Assembly: GCF_030997045.1 (NCBI RefSeq)
Contig: NZ_CP116899.1
Span: 3,248,001-3,312,000 of the forward strand
Source: Microbulbifer sp. TB1203
GTDB taxonomy: Bacteria > Pseudomonadota > Gammaproteobacteria > Pseudomonadales > Cellvibrionaceae
Length of the DNA: 64,000 bases
Reading direction: 5' to 3'
A model generated the notes under the pieces. That model was not told the origin of the DNA. It did not search any database and worked only from the letters and a program-made list of their open reading frames with translations. Both the position numbers and the translations under genes were made by a program. How positions within the stretch are numbered: the stretch's first letter is position 1; every line of letters begins with the position of its first letter. This document shows positions 8,877-17,125 of the stretch, piece by piece.

Positions 8877-9749
8877 ATGCTTGCAGAAAAAGGCTACCCG
8901 ATTTTCCTAGGCTCCGAGATAGAGCAACCGAAGCCGGAAGAGGCTCTGTTCCATATCCTGCCGATTCCCTACGAGGCCACCGTGTCCTACGGCGGTGGCA
9001 CCGGGCGGGGCCCCGCCGCGATTGTCGAAGCCTCGCAGCAACTGGAGACCTTCGACAACTTCTCTTCCCCCTGCGAACTGGGCATCTATACCCGCAATGC
9101 GGTGGATGTCTCCGGCAAGCCCGAGCAGGTAATGGACAATATCGCCGCGGCCACCCGCAAGATTCTCGAGCTGGGCAAAATGCCGGTGGGCATCGGCGGC
9201 GAGCACTCGGTGACCTGGGGCGTGATCAAGGGTTACCTGGACGCGGGTGTAGAGGACTTCGGCGTGGTGCAGATAGACGCCCACGCGGACCTGCGCGACT
9301 GCTACGAGGGTGAAAAGCACAGCCACGCCAGTGTGATGCGCCTGGTGGTTGAGGCCGGCATTCCGCTGTTCCAGTTGGGTATCCGCGCCTACTGCGAGGA
9401 GGAGATGGGCGCGCGCGACAAGTACGGCGTGCACTACCTGGACGCCCACCAACTGGTGCCCACCAACGTGCAGGAATTCGAGCTGCCGGAGGACTTCCCC
9501 AGGAAGGTGTTCTTCACCCTGGACGTCGACGGCATAGATCCGTCGGTGTTCCCCTCCACCGGCACTCCGGTGCCCGGCGGCCTGGGCTGGTACCAGACCC
9601 TCAACCTGTTCGAATCGGTGGCCAGGCAGCGGGAGATTATCGGCTTCGACCTGCTGGAATTCGCCCCTATCGAGGGCTTCCACGCCTACGACTTTGCCGC
9701 CGCGCAACTGCTGTACAAGCTGATGGGAATCGTGCAGCGCAATCGCTGA
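8877..9749 (+). CDS. speB: Agmatinase
   Basis: SpeB hydrolyses agmatine to putrescine and urea with a two-manganese centre. The 290-residue ureohydrolase has all metal motifs: GIGGEHSVTWG (His110), QIDAHADLRD (Asp134, His136, Asp138) and TLDVDGIDPSVFPSTGTPVP (Asp216, Asp218). The C-terminal GFDLLEFAPI is typical. Together with speA it gives the arginine-agmatine-putrescine route; nspC and its partner then make spermidine without S-adenosylmethionine decarboxylase. The start ATG 8877 follows AGGGTG. Confidence 0.95.
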   Translation: MLAEKGYPIFLGSEIEQPKPEEALFHILPIPYEATVSYGGGTGRGPAAIVEASQQLETFDNFSSPCELGIYTRNAVDVSGKPEQVMDNIAAATRKILELGKMPVGIGGEHSVTWGVIKGYLDAGVEDFGVVQIDAHADLRDCYEGEKHSHASVMRLVVEAGIPLFQLGIRAYCEEEMGARDKYGVHYLDAHQLVPTNVQEFELPEDFPRKVFFTLDVDGIDPSVFPSTGTPVPGGLGWYQTLNLFESVARQREIIGFDLLEFAPIEGFHAYDFAAAQLLYKLMGIVQRNR

Positions 9750-9756
9750 CGCGGTT

Positions 9757-9836
9757 GTGGGAGCGGCCACTGTCCGCGATCCGATCAGCCTCGTCTCGCA
9801 GCATACACCGATCGCGGCCAACGACCGCTCCTACAC
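9757..9836. repeat. Imperfect GTAGGAGCGGC-family palindrome
   Basis: Arms GTGGGAGCGGCCACTGTCCG and the matching GGCCAACGACCGCTCCTAC lie around a 30-base centre just after the speB stop. It is a diverged relative of the element at 6197-6275. The remaining sequence to 9997 is AT-richer and probably holds the promoter of the next gene, though no clear boxes were found. Confidence 0.75.
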
Positions 9837-9997
9837 AGACCTCTCGAGTACATCGATGACCCTGTGGTCCGCGGATACACTCCGGCGACCACCCGGCCGG
9901 CGTCCGTTTGACATTTCTTAACGCGCAGGCGTGGCGCTCCCACCCCGAAAGGGGTTAATATTTAAACGATGTAAGTGATTACTTAGCAGGAAAGGCT

Positions 9998-10618
9998 GTG
10001 AAAACGTTAAAAACTCTGATCGGCGCCGCGGCAATCGTGGCGCTGGGGGCATTCGCCTTCACCCCACCCGCCGACGCGCGAACACCCGGCCACCAGCGCC
10101 ACGGCTACGGCCATCACCACCACTACAGGCACGACCACCGTTACAGGTATGGCCACCGTTACCGTGGACCGCGGGTATCCATCGGCTTCAGCGCGCCGAT
10201 CCTGCCTTTCGGCTACATGAGCCTGGCAGTGGGCGGCCGCCCCTATTACTACCACAGTGGCTATTTCTACCGGCCGGCACCGGCGGGCTACGTGGTGGTT
10301 TCCGCCCCCCTGGGTGCCTCGGTGATGTCGCTGCCGGCCAGTACAGTGCGGCTGGAGATCGGTGGCGCCACCTACTACCAGTACGCAGATGCCTACTACC
10401 AATGGCATCCAGCCAGCCGCGGCTATGTGGTGGTCCCGCCGCCGGTGACCGTGGCCAGCACCTCTTCCGACTATTCCCCCGGAGAAGTGGTGGAGACCCT
10501 ACCCCCCGGCTACACCGCGGAGATCGTCAACGGGGTGCAGTACTACCGCTACGGCAGCGACTACTTCCTCCCGACCCAGCGGGATGGCAGGGAAGTCTAC
10601 GTGGTGGTGAGGATCTGA
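9998..10618 (+). CDS. Secreted DUF6515-type protein, paralogue of the gene at 3259
   Basis: The 206-residue product starts at GTG 9998 behind AGGAAAGG and has a signal peptide (MKTLKTLIGAAAIVALGAFA, cleaved near ADA). A His/Tyr/Arg-rich stretch (HGYGHHHHYRHDHRYRYGHRYRG) follows. The C-terminal part has three repeated Tyr-rich segments: GYFYRPAPAGYVVV, ADAYYQWHPASRGYVVV and GVQYYRYGSDYFLP. The same pattern FYRP...GYVV...LPAS.V.L appears in the protein at 3259, so the two are paralogues bracketing the polyamine genes. The function is unknown; envelope location is inferred. Confidence 0.8.
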   Translation: MKTLKTLIGAAAIVALGAFAFTPPADARTPGHQRHGYGHHHHYRHDHRYRYGHRYRGPRVSIGFSAPILPFGYMSLAVGGRPYYYHSGYFYRPAPAGYVVVSAPLGASVMSLPASTVRLEIGGATYYQYADAYYQWHPASRGYVVVPPPVTVASTSSDYSPGEVVETLPPGYTAEIVNGVQYYRYGSDYFLPTQRDGREVYVVVRI

Positions 10619-10642
10619 GAGAACACGGCTTTCATCGCCACT

Positions 10643-10693
10643 GATCGCGGCCGGCGTCTGCTCCTACTGTAGGAGCGGCCGCTGGCCGCGATC
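10643..10693. repeat. GTAGGAGCGGC-family palindrome
   Basis: GATCGCGGCC...GCTCCTAC and GTAGGAGCGGCCGCTGGCCG...ATC face each other with a one-base centre. It sits 25 bases after the DUF6515 gene stop and may act as a terminator-like structure, although no T run follows. Confidence 0.75.
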
Positions 10694-10800
10694 GGTTTAA
10701 CCACCCTCCCCCACCCTCCGATAACGGAAGTCGTCTGGAGGTTGCCCTGCTTTATGTTGTTGGAAACGGACAGAAACCGCTTGGCAGGCCCTTACCATCA

Positions 10801-10815
10801 ATTTATCATATAAAT
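10801..10815. promoter_or_regulatory. Candidate FadR/GntR operator ahead of the SDR gene
   Basis: ATTTATCATATAAAT is a perfect inverted repeat (ATTTAT-N3-ATAAAT) 47 bases before the SDR start. A 13/15 copy, ATTTATCATACGAAT, lies 26 bases before the regulator gene at 11873. The pairing with a GntR-family gene suggests an operator for that protein. This is sequence pattern only. Confidence 0.5.
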
Positions 10816-10862
10816 ATGGATAAAATCATAAAGGGAAGGCCATACAGGGGGAAAGCACAGCG

Positions 10863-11627
10863 ATGGCAGTAACGACCTATTTCGATCTCAAAGACACCTC
10901 GGTCTTTATCACCGGCGGCGGCTCCGGTATAGGCGCCGCCTTTGTACGCGCCTTTGTCGCCCAGGGGGCGCGGGTCGCCTTTGTGTCCCTGGACGCGGAC
11001 AAGGCCGAGCGCCTCTGCGACGACATAGAAGCCCAGTCGGGTGTGCGGCCCTTCTATCGGAGCTGCGATATCTCCGATGTGGACCACCTCAAGGCCTGCG
11101 TGGCGGAGGCGGTACAGGAGATAGGGCCCATCGACGTACTGATCAACAACGCCGCCCGCGACACCCGCCACACCCTCGACGAATTCACCCCCGAGGACTG
11201 GGACCAGTCCATCAACACCAACCTGCGCCCCCACTTCTTTACCGCCCAGGCGGTAGCGGCGGGTATGCGCAGGAAGGGACAGGGCAGCATCATCAACGTG
11301 GGCTCCAACTCCTCCCTGCTGGGACTGAGCGGTTACCCGGCCTACGTCACCGCCAAGGCGGCGATCATCGGCCTCACCAAGGCACTGGCGCGGGAACTGG
11401 GGCCGGACAATATCCGTGTTAACGCCCTGATTCCCGGCTGGGTGATGACCGAGCGGCAGAAGGAGCTGTGGGTGACCCCGGAGGCATTGCAGGAGTGCCT
11501 CGACCAACAGTGCCTGAAAGACACCATTTCCGAGGAGGATTGCGCAAATTCGGCACTCTTCCTCGCCTCCCAGGCGTCGAGGATGATCACCGGCCAGTCC
11601 CTGGTGATCGACGGCGGCCGGGTGTAG
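10863..11627 (+). CDS. Short-chain dehydrogenase/reductase
   Basis: This is a classical 254-residue SDR. It has the cofactor motif FITGGGSGIGAAFVRAF, the acidic DISD site, LINNAARD (NNAG variant), catalytic Ser in INVGSNSS, YVTAKAA with the YxxxK pair, and the C-terminal GQSLVIDGGRV. The best fit is a sugar or sugar-alcohol dehydrogenase of the xylose/galactose/gluconate dehydrogenase kind, because such genes often sit beside a FadR-type regulator as here. The exact substrate cannot be assigned. The start ATG follows a purine-rich GGGGGAAAGCACAGCG. Confidence 0.88.
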   Translation: MAVTTYFDLKDTSVFITGGGSGIGAAFVRAFVAQGARVAFVSLDADKAERLCDDIEAQSGVRPFYRSCDISDVDHLKACVAEAVQEIGPIDVLINNAARDTRHTLDEFTPEDWDQSINTNLRPHFFTAQAVAAGMRRKGQGSIINVGSNSSLLGLSGYPAYVTAKAAIIGLTKALARELGPDNIRVNALIPGWVMTERQKELWVTPEALQECLDQQCLKDTISEEDCANSALFLASQASRMITGQSLVIDGGRV

Positions 11628-11727
11628 AGAGGGACGCCTCCGGCCACTGGCGAATGCCGTGGCCCGGAGGCGGGAACCTGCCGGGCAGAGATTTCTCACC
11701 TGATTCCAGTATCATCTTCGAAACGAT

Positions 11728-11752
11728 GGCGAAATATCGTGATATCATCGCC
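11728..11752. promoter_or_regulatory. Long palindrome in the SDR-regulator gap
   Basis: GGCGA...TCGCC arms enclose ATATCGTGATAT, itself a palindrome with a 2-base centre. It lies about 100 bases after the SDR stop and 120 before the regulator start. It could be a regulator site or a hairpin. It differs from the ATTTATCATA element, so if it is a site it belongs to another protein. Confidence 0.35.
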
Positions 11753-11831
11753 AAATCACCCCACCACTCCTCCGAACACCGACAGCTAGACTCGAACTAT
11801 CGTACCGGGGGTAGCCGTGGCCTTTGTGTAG

Positions 11832-11846
11832 ATTTATCATACGAAT
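11832..11846. promoter_or_regulatory. Second candidate operator, ahead of the GntR-type gene
   Basis: ATTTATCATACGAAT matches the element at 10801-10815 in 13 of 15 positions, including the whole left half-site. Its position 26 bases before the regulator start fits autoregulation. Confidence 0.45.
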
Positions 11847-11872
11847 ATTCACTCCACGGACCGACGTATAAG

Positions 11873-12589
11873 ATGGATAGAGAACAGAACGGGCGCAACC
11901 TGACCCAGCAACTGGTGCACACCCTCGGGGCGGCCATCGCCAGCGGCCGCTACAAGGTCGGCGAGGGCCTGCCCTCCGAGGCTCACCTGTGTGAAGAGTT
12001 CGGCATCAGCCGCAGCGCCACCCGCGAGGCGATCAAGATGCTCACCGCCAAGGGGCTGATCAGCTCGCGTCCGCGCCAGGGCATCCGCGTGCAGCCGCGG
12101 GAGACCTGGAACATGTTCGACCCGGATGTACTCGGCTGGATACTGCGCGGCCAACCCACCCTGGAAATGCTCAAGGAGTTCCTGCAACTGCGGGTGGCCA
12201 TCGAACAGGAAGCGGCCGCGCTGGCGGCGGAAGACCAGGACAGGCCCAAGATCGCCGCAATCGGCGCAGCCTTACGGCGGATGAAAGACGCAGAAGAGGG
12301 GCTCGGTGATTCGGTGGACGCGGACATCGCCTTCCATATCAGCATACTCAAGGCCACCAACAATCCCTTCTATATGCAGCTCTCCAGCTTTATCGAGACG
12401 GCGCTGCGGGTGAGCATCCGCTTCACCAACCGCATCAAAGGAGTGGAAACGGCCAGCTACAAGAACCACAAGCGGCTCTACGACGCCATCGACCAGGGCA
12501 ATGTGCGGGCCGCGCGCAAGGCCTCGGACACAATGCAGATAGAGGCGCTTGAGCTGATCAAGAGCGAACTGGCGAACAAGGTGGCCTAG
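11873..12589 (+). CDS. GntR-family transcriptional regulator, FadR (FCD) subfamily
   Basis: The 238-residue protein has an N-terminal winged helix (residues about 10-75: LPSEAHLCEEFGISRSATRE, then AIKMLTAKGLISSRPRQGIRV) and an all-helical FCD ligand domain with metal-type residues (DADIAFHISIL, HKRLYDAI). Such regulators usually sense sugar acids or carboxylates and repress nearby catabolic genes. The SDR at 10863 is the likely target. ATG 11873 was chosen because the helix-turn-helix lies at the expected distance; upstream in-frame ATGs would add a low-quality extension that includes the SDR 3' end. Confidence 0.88.
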   Translation: MDREQNGRNLTQQLVHTLGAAIASGRYKVGEGLPSEAHLCEEFGISRSATREAIKMLTAKGLISSRPRQGIRVQPRETWNMFDPDVLGWILRGQPTLEMLKEFLQLRVAIEQEAAALAAEDQDRPKIAAIGAALRRMKDAEEGLGDSVDADIAFHISILKATNNPFYMQLSSFIETALRVSIRFTNRIKGVETASYKNHKRLYDAIDQGNVRAARKASDTMQIEALELIKSELANKVA

Positions 12590-12617
12590 AATCAGGGGCA
12601 CAGCCCCTTTTGTTCGC

Positions 12618-12634
12618 GGTGCGCGCGGCGCACC
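12618..12634. repeat. GGTGCGC-GCG-GCGCACC palindrome with CCTACAG end
   Basis: Seven-base arms with a 3-base loop end at the YcaQ-family stop codon and run into CCTACAGGG. The CCTACAG tail is shared with the GTAGGAGCGGC and GATGGGCA families elsewhere in the window. It lies between convergent genes and could serve both as a terminator. Confidence 0.6.
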
Positions 12635-13717
12635 CTACAGGGCCTGGGCCTCCAGGCCGTGGAAACGGGCAAAGCCCGCCAGGGCACGGGTAAAACCGGC
12701 CTTCAACGTCGCCCCCGGGTCCGCCTTCCAGTGCAGGGATTTGATCCGCAACAGGCCGACCTCCCGGTCCGCCTTCAAATCCGCCACGCCGGCAAATTTA
12801 TCCCCGTACAGAATCGGCAGGCAGAAATAGCCATAGCGCCGCTTGTGTGCCGGCAGGTAGCACTCCAGCTGGTAGTCGAAATCGAACAGCCTCTTAAGTC
12901 GCTTGCGCTGCAATACCAACGGATCGAAGGGGGACAGCAGGCGCACCCGGCGCGCCGGCCTGGCCGGAGTCGGCCGCCCGTCCTCCGCCAGTATCAGCTC
13001 CTTCCCCAGCGGCATCAGTTCCCCGCTTTTCAGCATGGCATCGATCGCGCGCTTGACCAGCGGCTTGTCGTGGCGGCGCAGGTAAGCGATCTCCTCCGGC
13101 CGGCCCACGCCCTGACAGCGCAGGAAAGTGCGCACCAGGTGGCGGCCGTAGTCGGCGTCGCTGGCGGTATCGGTGGCGATATGGGAGGGCAGCAGGCGCT
13201 CCGGCAGGTCGAAGACTTTCTGGAAACCGTCCCGGTGGCTCACCATCAGTTCGCCCTCGTGAAACAGCTGCTCCAGGGCTTTCTTTTCATCGGACCACTC
13301 CCACCAACCGCCCTTCCCCTTTACGAAGTCACTGGCCTTGAGCGCGCCCTCAGCGCGCACCCGGTCCAGCACGTGGCGGCACAGTTTGGCGTTTTTCTCA
13401 AACCAGTGCCGCTGCCCCTCGCGAACGCGGTCCATGCGCACCCGCGCATAGCGGTAGTGCTCCATGGGCAGGTAGGCGGCGGCGTGGGACCAGTACTCGA
13501 AAATCTCCCGACGCCGCTCCGCTGTTTGTAGCTGGCTCTCGCGGTAGCGCGACAGGCGATTGTAGAGCTGGTGGTGGTGGGCGCGGGCGATCACCTGGAT
13601 GGCATCCAGCTGCAGTGCGCCCAGATGGCGGATCAGCGCCGGCAGGTCGCCGGGCCAGGGTTTGTGGATATGCTGGCGCTCGATCACCAGCGCGCGAATG
13701 ATTTCCTCAGACAGCAA
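12635..13717 (-). CDS. YcaQ/AlkX-type interstrand crosslink DNA glycosylase
   Basis: The 360-residue protein matches the winged-helix DNA-binding family typified by E. coli YcaQ, which unhooks DNA interstrand crosslinks. The catalytic QxD motif is present as LQLDAIQVIARAHHHQLYNR (Gln36-Leu-Asp38). Other family markers are YWSHAAAYLPMEHYR, KGGWWEWSDEKKALEQLF and LLSPFDPLVLQRKRLKRLF. Length is slightly below the E. coli protein. Role is inferred from the family; it is transcribed away from dnaB, 172 bases further on the same strand. Confidence 0.87.
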   Translation of the reverse strand: MLSEEIIRALVIERQHIHKPWPGDLPALIRHLGALQLDAIQVIARAHHHQLYNRLSRYRESQLQTAERRREIFEYWSHAAAYLPMEHYRYARVRMDRVREGQRHWFEKNAKLCRHVLDRVRAEGALKASDFVKGKGGWWEWSDEKKALEQLFHEGELMVSHRDGFQKVFDLPERLLPSHIATDTASDADYGRHLVRTFLRCQGVGRPEEIAYLRRHDKPLVKRAIDAMLKSGELMPLGKELILAEDGRPTPARPARRVRLLSPFDPLVLQRKRLKRLFDFDYQLECYLPAHKRRYGYFCLPILYGDKFAGVADLKADREVGLLRIKSLHWKADPGATLKAGFTRALAGFARFHGLEAQAL

Positions 13718-13831
13718 TTCGAAGCTCCCTTAGGGGTGAACCTTGTATTCGTCCCTGTCCATGCCAGCAAAGGTCCGCCCCTACAGCGCACTGTCGTCCT
13801 TCCGGCGTAGGCCTAGGTGCCACTGAACTGG

Positions 13832-13851
13832 ATACCGGCGTGCGCCGGTAT
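13832..13851. repeat. ATACCGGC-GTGC-GCCGGTAT intergenic hairpin
   Basis: Perfect 8-base arms around a 4-base loop lie in the 172-base gap between dnaB and the YcaQ-family gene. It is a sibling of the element at 7529-7548. Confidence 0.8.
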
Positions 13852-13889
13852 GACGAGTACTTAATTTTAAACAGCGTATCTAGAGGGCA

Positions 13890-15332
13890 TTAGTCTCCCT
13901 GGTAGTACTCCGGCGCCAGGTTGTCGAAGCGGGTGTACTTGCCCACAAAGGCGGCGCGGCAGGTGCCGATCTCGCCGTTCCGCTGCTTGCCGATGATCAG
14001 CTCAGCCATGCCCTTGTCCGGGCTGTCTTCGTTGTAGTACTCATCGCGGTAGATAAACAGGATCACGTCCGCATCCTGCTCGATGGCTCCGGATTCCCGC
14101 AGGTCGGAGTTCATCGGCCGCTTGTTGGGGCGCTGCTCCACACCGCGGTTGAGCTGGGACAGGGCGATTACCGGGCAATCGTACTCCTTTGCCAGGGCCT
14201 TCAAAGACCGCGAGATCTCGGAGATCTCCTGGGTGCGGCCCTCGGTGCTGCCGGCCACCTGCATCAGCTGCAGGTAGTCCACCATGATCATCGCGGGCAT
14301 GCTTTTGCGCTCGGCCTCCTCGCGGCTGAGCTTGCTGTCCGCCTGCATCAGCCGGTTGGTGTGGTCGCGCACCGTGCGCTTGGTGCGCGCGCGCACTTCG
14401 CTGGGGGTCAGAGCCGGAGTGTCGTCGATGTACAGGGCCTTGCCCTTCATCTTCTGCACCGCGCTGGAGAGCTTGGGCCAGTCCTCTTCCTGCAGCTTGC
14501 CGTTGCGGATGCGGCCCTGGTCGATGCGGCCGATGGAGGACAGCATACGCATTACCAGGCTGTCCGAGGGCATCTCCATGCTGAACACCAGGGTCGGGCG
14601 CTCCTGGGACAGCATCGCGGTTTCCACGAAGTTGAGCGCCAACGCGGTCTTGCCCATGGAGGGGCGCGCGGCGAGAATGATCAGCTCCCCCGGCTGCCAG
14701 CCGGATGTGCGCTGGTCCAGCTCGGTGAGGCCGGTGCCCAGGCCGGTGATGTCCCCCTCGGATTTGAACAGTTCGTCGATGCGCTCGACGGTCTTCTTGA
14801 GCAGCGCATCGACGCCGACAAAGCCCCCCTCCTTGGCGCGCCCCTCGGCGATCTCTGCCACTCGGCGCTCGGCCATCTGCAGCAGGTCGCTGGAGGCCAG
14901 GCCGCCGGGCTTGAAGCTGGTGCGGCTGATCTCGCCGGCGGCGGCGATCAGCTGGCGCAGCATGGAACGCTCGCGCACGATTTTGGCGTAGGCGACGATA
15001 TTGGCCGCGGAGGGCGTATTCTCGGCCAGTTCCGCCAGGTAGGCGGGCCCGCCCACCTCCGCCAGCAGGTCGCGGCTGGCCAGCGCCTCCGCCAGGGTGA
15101 CGATATCCAGTGGCTGCTCGCCGTTTGCCAGCTGCACCATCACCGAGAAGATCACCCGGTGCCTGGCAACGAAGAAATCCTGCTCCCCCAGCTGTTCGGC
15201 GACGCTGTCCAGGCGGCTGGAATCCAGCATCAGCCCGCCCAGCACCGACTGTTCCGCCTCTACGGAGTGAGGCAGCGGCGAGGATTCCTCGGTCTGTAGT
15301 TCATCTTCGGGGACGGCGTACTCGTCGTGCAT
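13890..15332 (-). CDS. dnaB: Replicative DNA helicase
   Basis: DnaB is the hexameric helicase of the replication fork. The 480-residue product has the N-terminal primase-binding domain (LPHSVEAEQSVLGGLMLD), a RecA-type motor with Walker A ARPSMGKTALALNF near residue 225, Walker B MIMVDYLQLM, and the arginine-finger segment SDLRESGAIEQDADVI. No intein interrupts it. It follows rplI on the same strand, the usual gammaproteobacterial order. The 180-base gap holds several GC-rich hairpins that may end rplI transcripts. Confidence 0.97.
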   Translation of the reverse strand: MHDEYAVPEDELQTEESSPLPHSVEAEQSVLGGLMLDSSRLDSVAEQLGEQDFFVARHRVIFSVMVQLANGEQPLDIVTLAEALASRDLLAEVGGPAYLAELAENTPSAANIVAYAKIVRERSMLRQLIAAAGEISRTSFKPGGLASSDLLQMAERRVAEIAEGRAKEGGFVGVDALLKKTVERIDELFKSEGDITGLGTGLTELDQRTSGWQPGELIILAARPSMGKTALALNFVETAMLSQERPTLVFSMEMPSDSLVMRMLSSIGRIDQGRIRNGKLQEEDWPKLSSAVQKMKGKALYIDDTPALTPSEVRARTKRTVRDHTNRLMQADSKLSREEAERKSMPAMIMVDYLQLMQVAGSTEGRTQEISEISRSLKALAKEYDCPVIALSQLNRGVEQRPNKRPMNSDLRESGAIEQDADVILFIYRDEYYNEDSPDKGMAELIIGKQRNGEIGTCRAAFVGKYTRFDNLAPEYYQGD

Positions 15333-15511
15333 AGGGATTTGCTGGTTACCAGAAACAAAGCGGGCGCTGAATCCGCGGGGGAATCAGCGCCCGATTGTAG
15401 CGCGACAAATTCGCCCGGAGCGAATTTGGACAGCCGAAGGCTGCCCGCGAAGCGGGCGAGCCACAGGGACGTGGCGAGTCAGTCGCGCCAAGGGAAACAG
15501 GCAGAGCCCGC

Positions 15512-15958
15512 TTACTCGGCTTCGATGATGACCTTGACGGTGGCGATCACGTCCGCGTGCAGCTGTACGTCGACTTCGTACTCGCCCACTTCGCGCAGCG
15601 CGCCCTCCGGCAGCTTGACTTCAGCCTTGGTCACTTCCACGCCTGCGGCGGTGATCGCCTCGGCGATATCACGGGTGCCGATAGAACCGAACAGCTTGCC
15701 TTCGTCACCGGCGTTGGCGGTGAGGGTTACAGACAGGTCTGCCAGCTGGGCGGCGCGGCCCTCGGCTCCGCCGATCTTGGCCGCAGCGGCCGCTTCCAGT
15801 TCGGCGCGCCTGGCTTCGAACTCGGCGATATTGGTTTCGGTGGCCGCCACGGCCTTACCGGTGGGCAGCAGGTAGTTGCGGCCGAAACCGGCCTTCACTT
15901 CAACGCGGTCACCCACGTTGCCCAGTTTGCCGACTTTATCGAGCAGAATAACTTCCAT
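15512..15958 (-). CDS. rplI: 50S ribosomal protein L9
   Basis: The 148-residue product begins MEVILLDKVGKLGNVGDRVEVK and contains the rRNA-binding GYGRNYLLP-type segment as GFGRNYLLPTGKAV. A long helix and a C-terminal domain (GKLFGSIGTRDIAEAI) follow. The length equals the E. coli protein. It is the fourth gene of the rpsF operon. Confidence 0.97.
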   Translation of the reverse strand: MEVILLDKVGKLGNVGDRVEVKAGFGRNYLLPTGKAVAATETNIAEFEARRAELEAAAAAKIGGAEGRAAQLADLSVTLTANAGDEGKLFGSIGTRDIAEAITAAGVEVTKAEVKLPEGALREVGEYEVDVQLHADVIATVKVIIEAE

Positions 15959-15994
15959 CTCGGTTTCCTCAATTTCAATTTTGTGCGGGACCGC

Positions 15995-16828
15995 CTATTT
16001 GGCGGCGCGTCCGCGAATATCTATCCAGCTATCTATCAGCGCCAGCCCACAAAGGAAGCCGGCCAGCGGCAGCGCCGCGATCACCAGCATCACGTACAGG
16101 GCCACCAGTGGCCCCCTGCCCCAGCCGCGCCTTGCCACCAGCCAGTGGATCAGGCCGATGCCGGCCACCACCATCGGGAAGGCGACCACAGCACCCCAGA
16201 ACACCAGGCCCTCGCTCACCAGGCCGAAGACCCACAGCAGCATTCCCGCAGCCGCCAGCGGCAGGGGCATGCGCAACTGGTGAAACTCCTGGCGAAAGCC
16301 GCCGGGGTTGTACAGCAGTGCCTGCCACCAGCGGCCCAGCACCAGGGCCAGAGTGGCATACATGGCAGAGAACCAAGCCACATAGCCAGTAAGCAACATC
16401 TCACTGTCGAATACCTGGCGCAACTGCTCCGCCTGGCCGCCGCCGGAGGTCTCCGCGGCTTCCAGCAGGCTCTGCAGCAGACCGCCACTGAAGTGGGCGG
16501 TGAGCAGAATTCCCGCTGCCGCCACCGCGGTGGCCCCCACCAGCGCCGCACCCCAGGAGCGGGTGCCGCGCAACAGCATCGCGCCGCAGAAGACTGCGGC
16601 GAGATGACTGGCGGTGAGGCCGATCATCAGCGGCGACATCATATAGCCGCTCAGGCCCGCGGCAATCACCGGCAGCAGGGCCCAGGCCAGAACCATCAGG
16701 CCGTCGCTGCCGCCGCGACGCAGGCTCACCAGGGCCAGCGCCGCCGGGCTGATCAGCGGTATGCCCACCATAGTGATGAGCACCGCGCGCACGCGCCCGC
16801 GCATGATGAATTCGGCCAGGGCGCGCAC
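15995..16828 (-). CDS. DUF2232-type multi-pass membrane protein
   Basis: The 277-residue protein is almost entirely hydrophobic, with about seven or eight membrane segments (for example VLITMVGIPLISPAALALV, MPLPLAAAGMLLWVFGLV, ALYVMLVIAALPLAGFLCGL). Gammaproteobacteria such as Pseudomonas often carry an uncharacterised membrane protein between rpsR and rplI; position and character match that DUF2232 family. The function is unknown. The gap to rplI is 36 bases, so it is in the same operon. Confidence 0.75.
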   Translation of the reverse strand: MRALAEFIMRGRVRAVLITMVGIPLISPAALALVSLRRGGSDGLMVLAWALLPVIAAGLSGYMMSPLMIGLTASHLAAVFCGAMLLRGTRSWGAALVGATAVAAAGILLTAHFSGGLLQSLLEAAETSGGGQAEQLRQVFDSEMLLTGYVAWFSAMYATLALVLGRWWQALLYNPGGFRQEFHQLRMPLPLAAAGMLLWVFGLVSEGLVFWGAVVAFPMVVAGIGLIHWLVARRGWGRGPLVALYVMLVIAALPLAGFLCGLALIDSWIDIRGRAAK

Positions 16829-16882
16829 GTCTAGATAGCTTCTCTTGTAAAGCGTCTAAGCACAGAAACCTAGGTTTCCGGC

Positions 16883-17113
16883 TTAGGCCTCGTGGCTGTC
16901 CGTGTACGGCAGCAGGGCCAGGTAGCGGGCGCGCTTGACCGCGGTGGCCAACTGGCGCTGATACTTGGCTTTGGTGCCGGTGATACGGCTCGGAACAATC
17001 TTGCCGGTTTCGGAAACGTAGGCTTTCAGGGTATCGAGATCCTTGTAATCGATACGCTTGACGCCTTCGGCGGTAAAACGGCAGAACTTGCGACGACGGA
17101 AAAAACGTGCCAT
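16883..17113 (-). CDS. rpsR: 30S ribosomal protein S18
   Basis: The 76-residue product MARFFRRRKFCRFTAEGVKR... with YKDLDTLKAYVSETGKIVPS and RITGTKAKYQRQLATAVKRA is a complete S18. It lies 12 bases after rpsF. S18 binds S6 and enters the small subunit as that pair. Confidence 0.98.
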   Translation of the reverse strand: MARFFRRRKFCRFTAEGVKRIDYKDLDTLKAYVSETGKIVPSRITGTKAKYQRQLATAVKRARYLALLPYTDSHEA

Positions 17114-17125
17114 CTGATAATCCCC

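Noticed and set aside
11468..11872. Extension of the GntR regulator to an upstream start
   Set aside because: It overlaps the end of the SDR gene in another frame and puts the helix-turn-helix far from the N-terminus, unlike the family.
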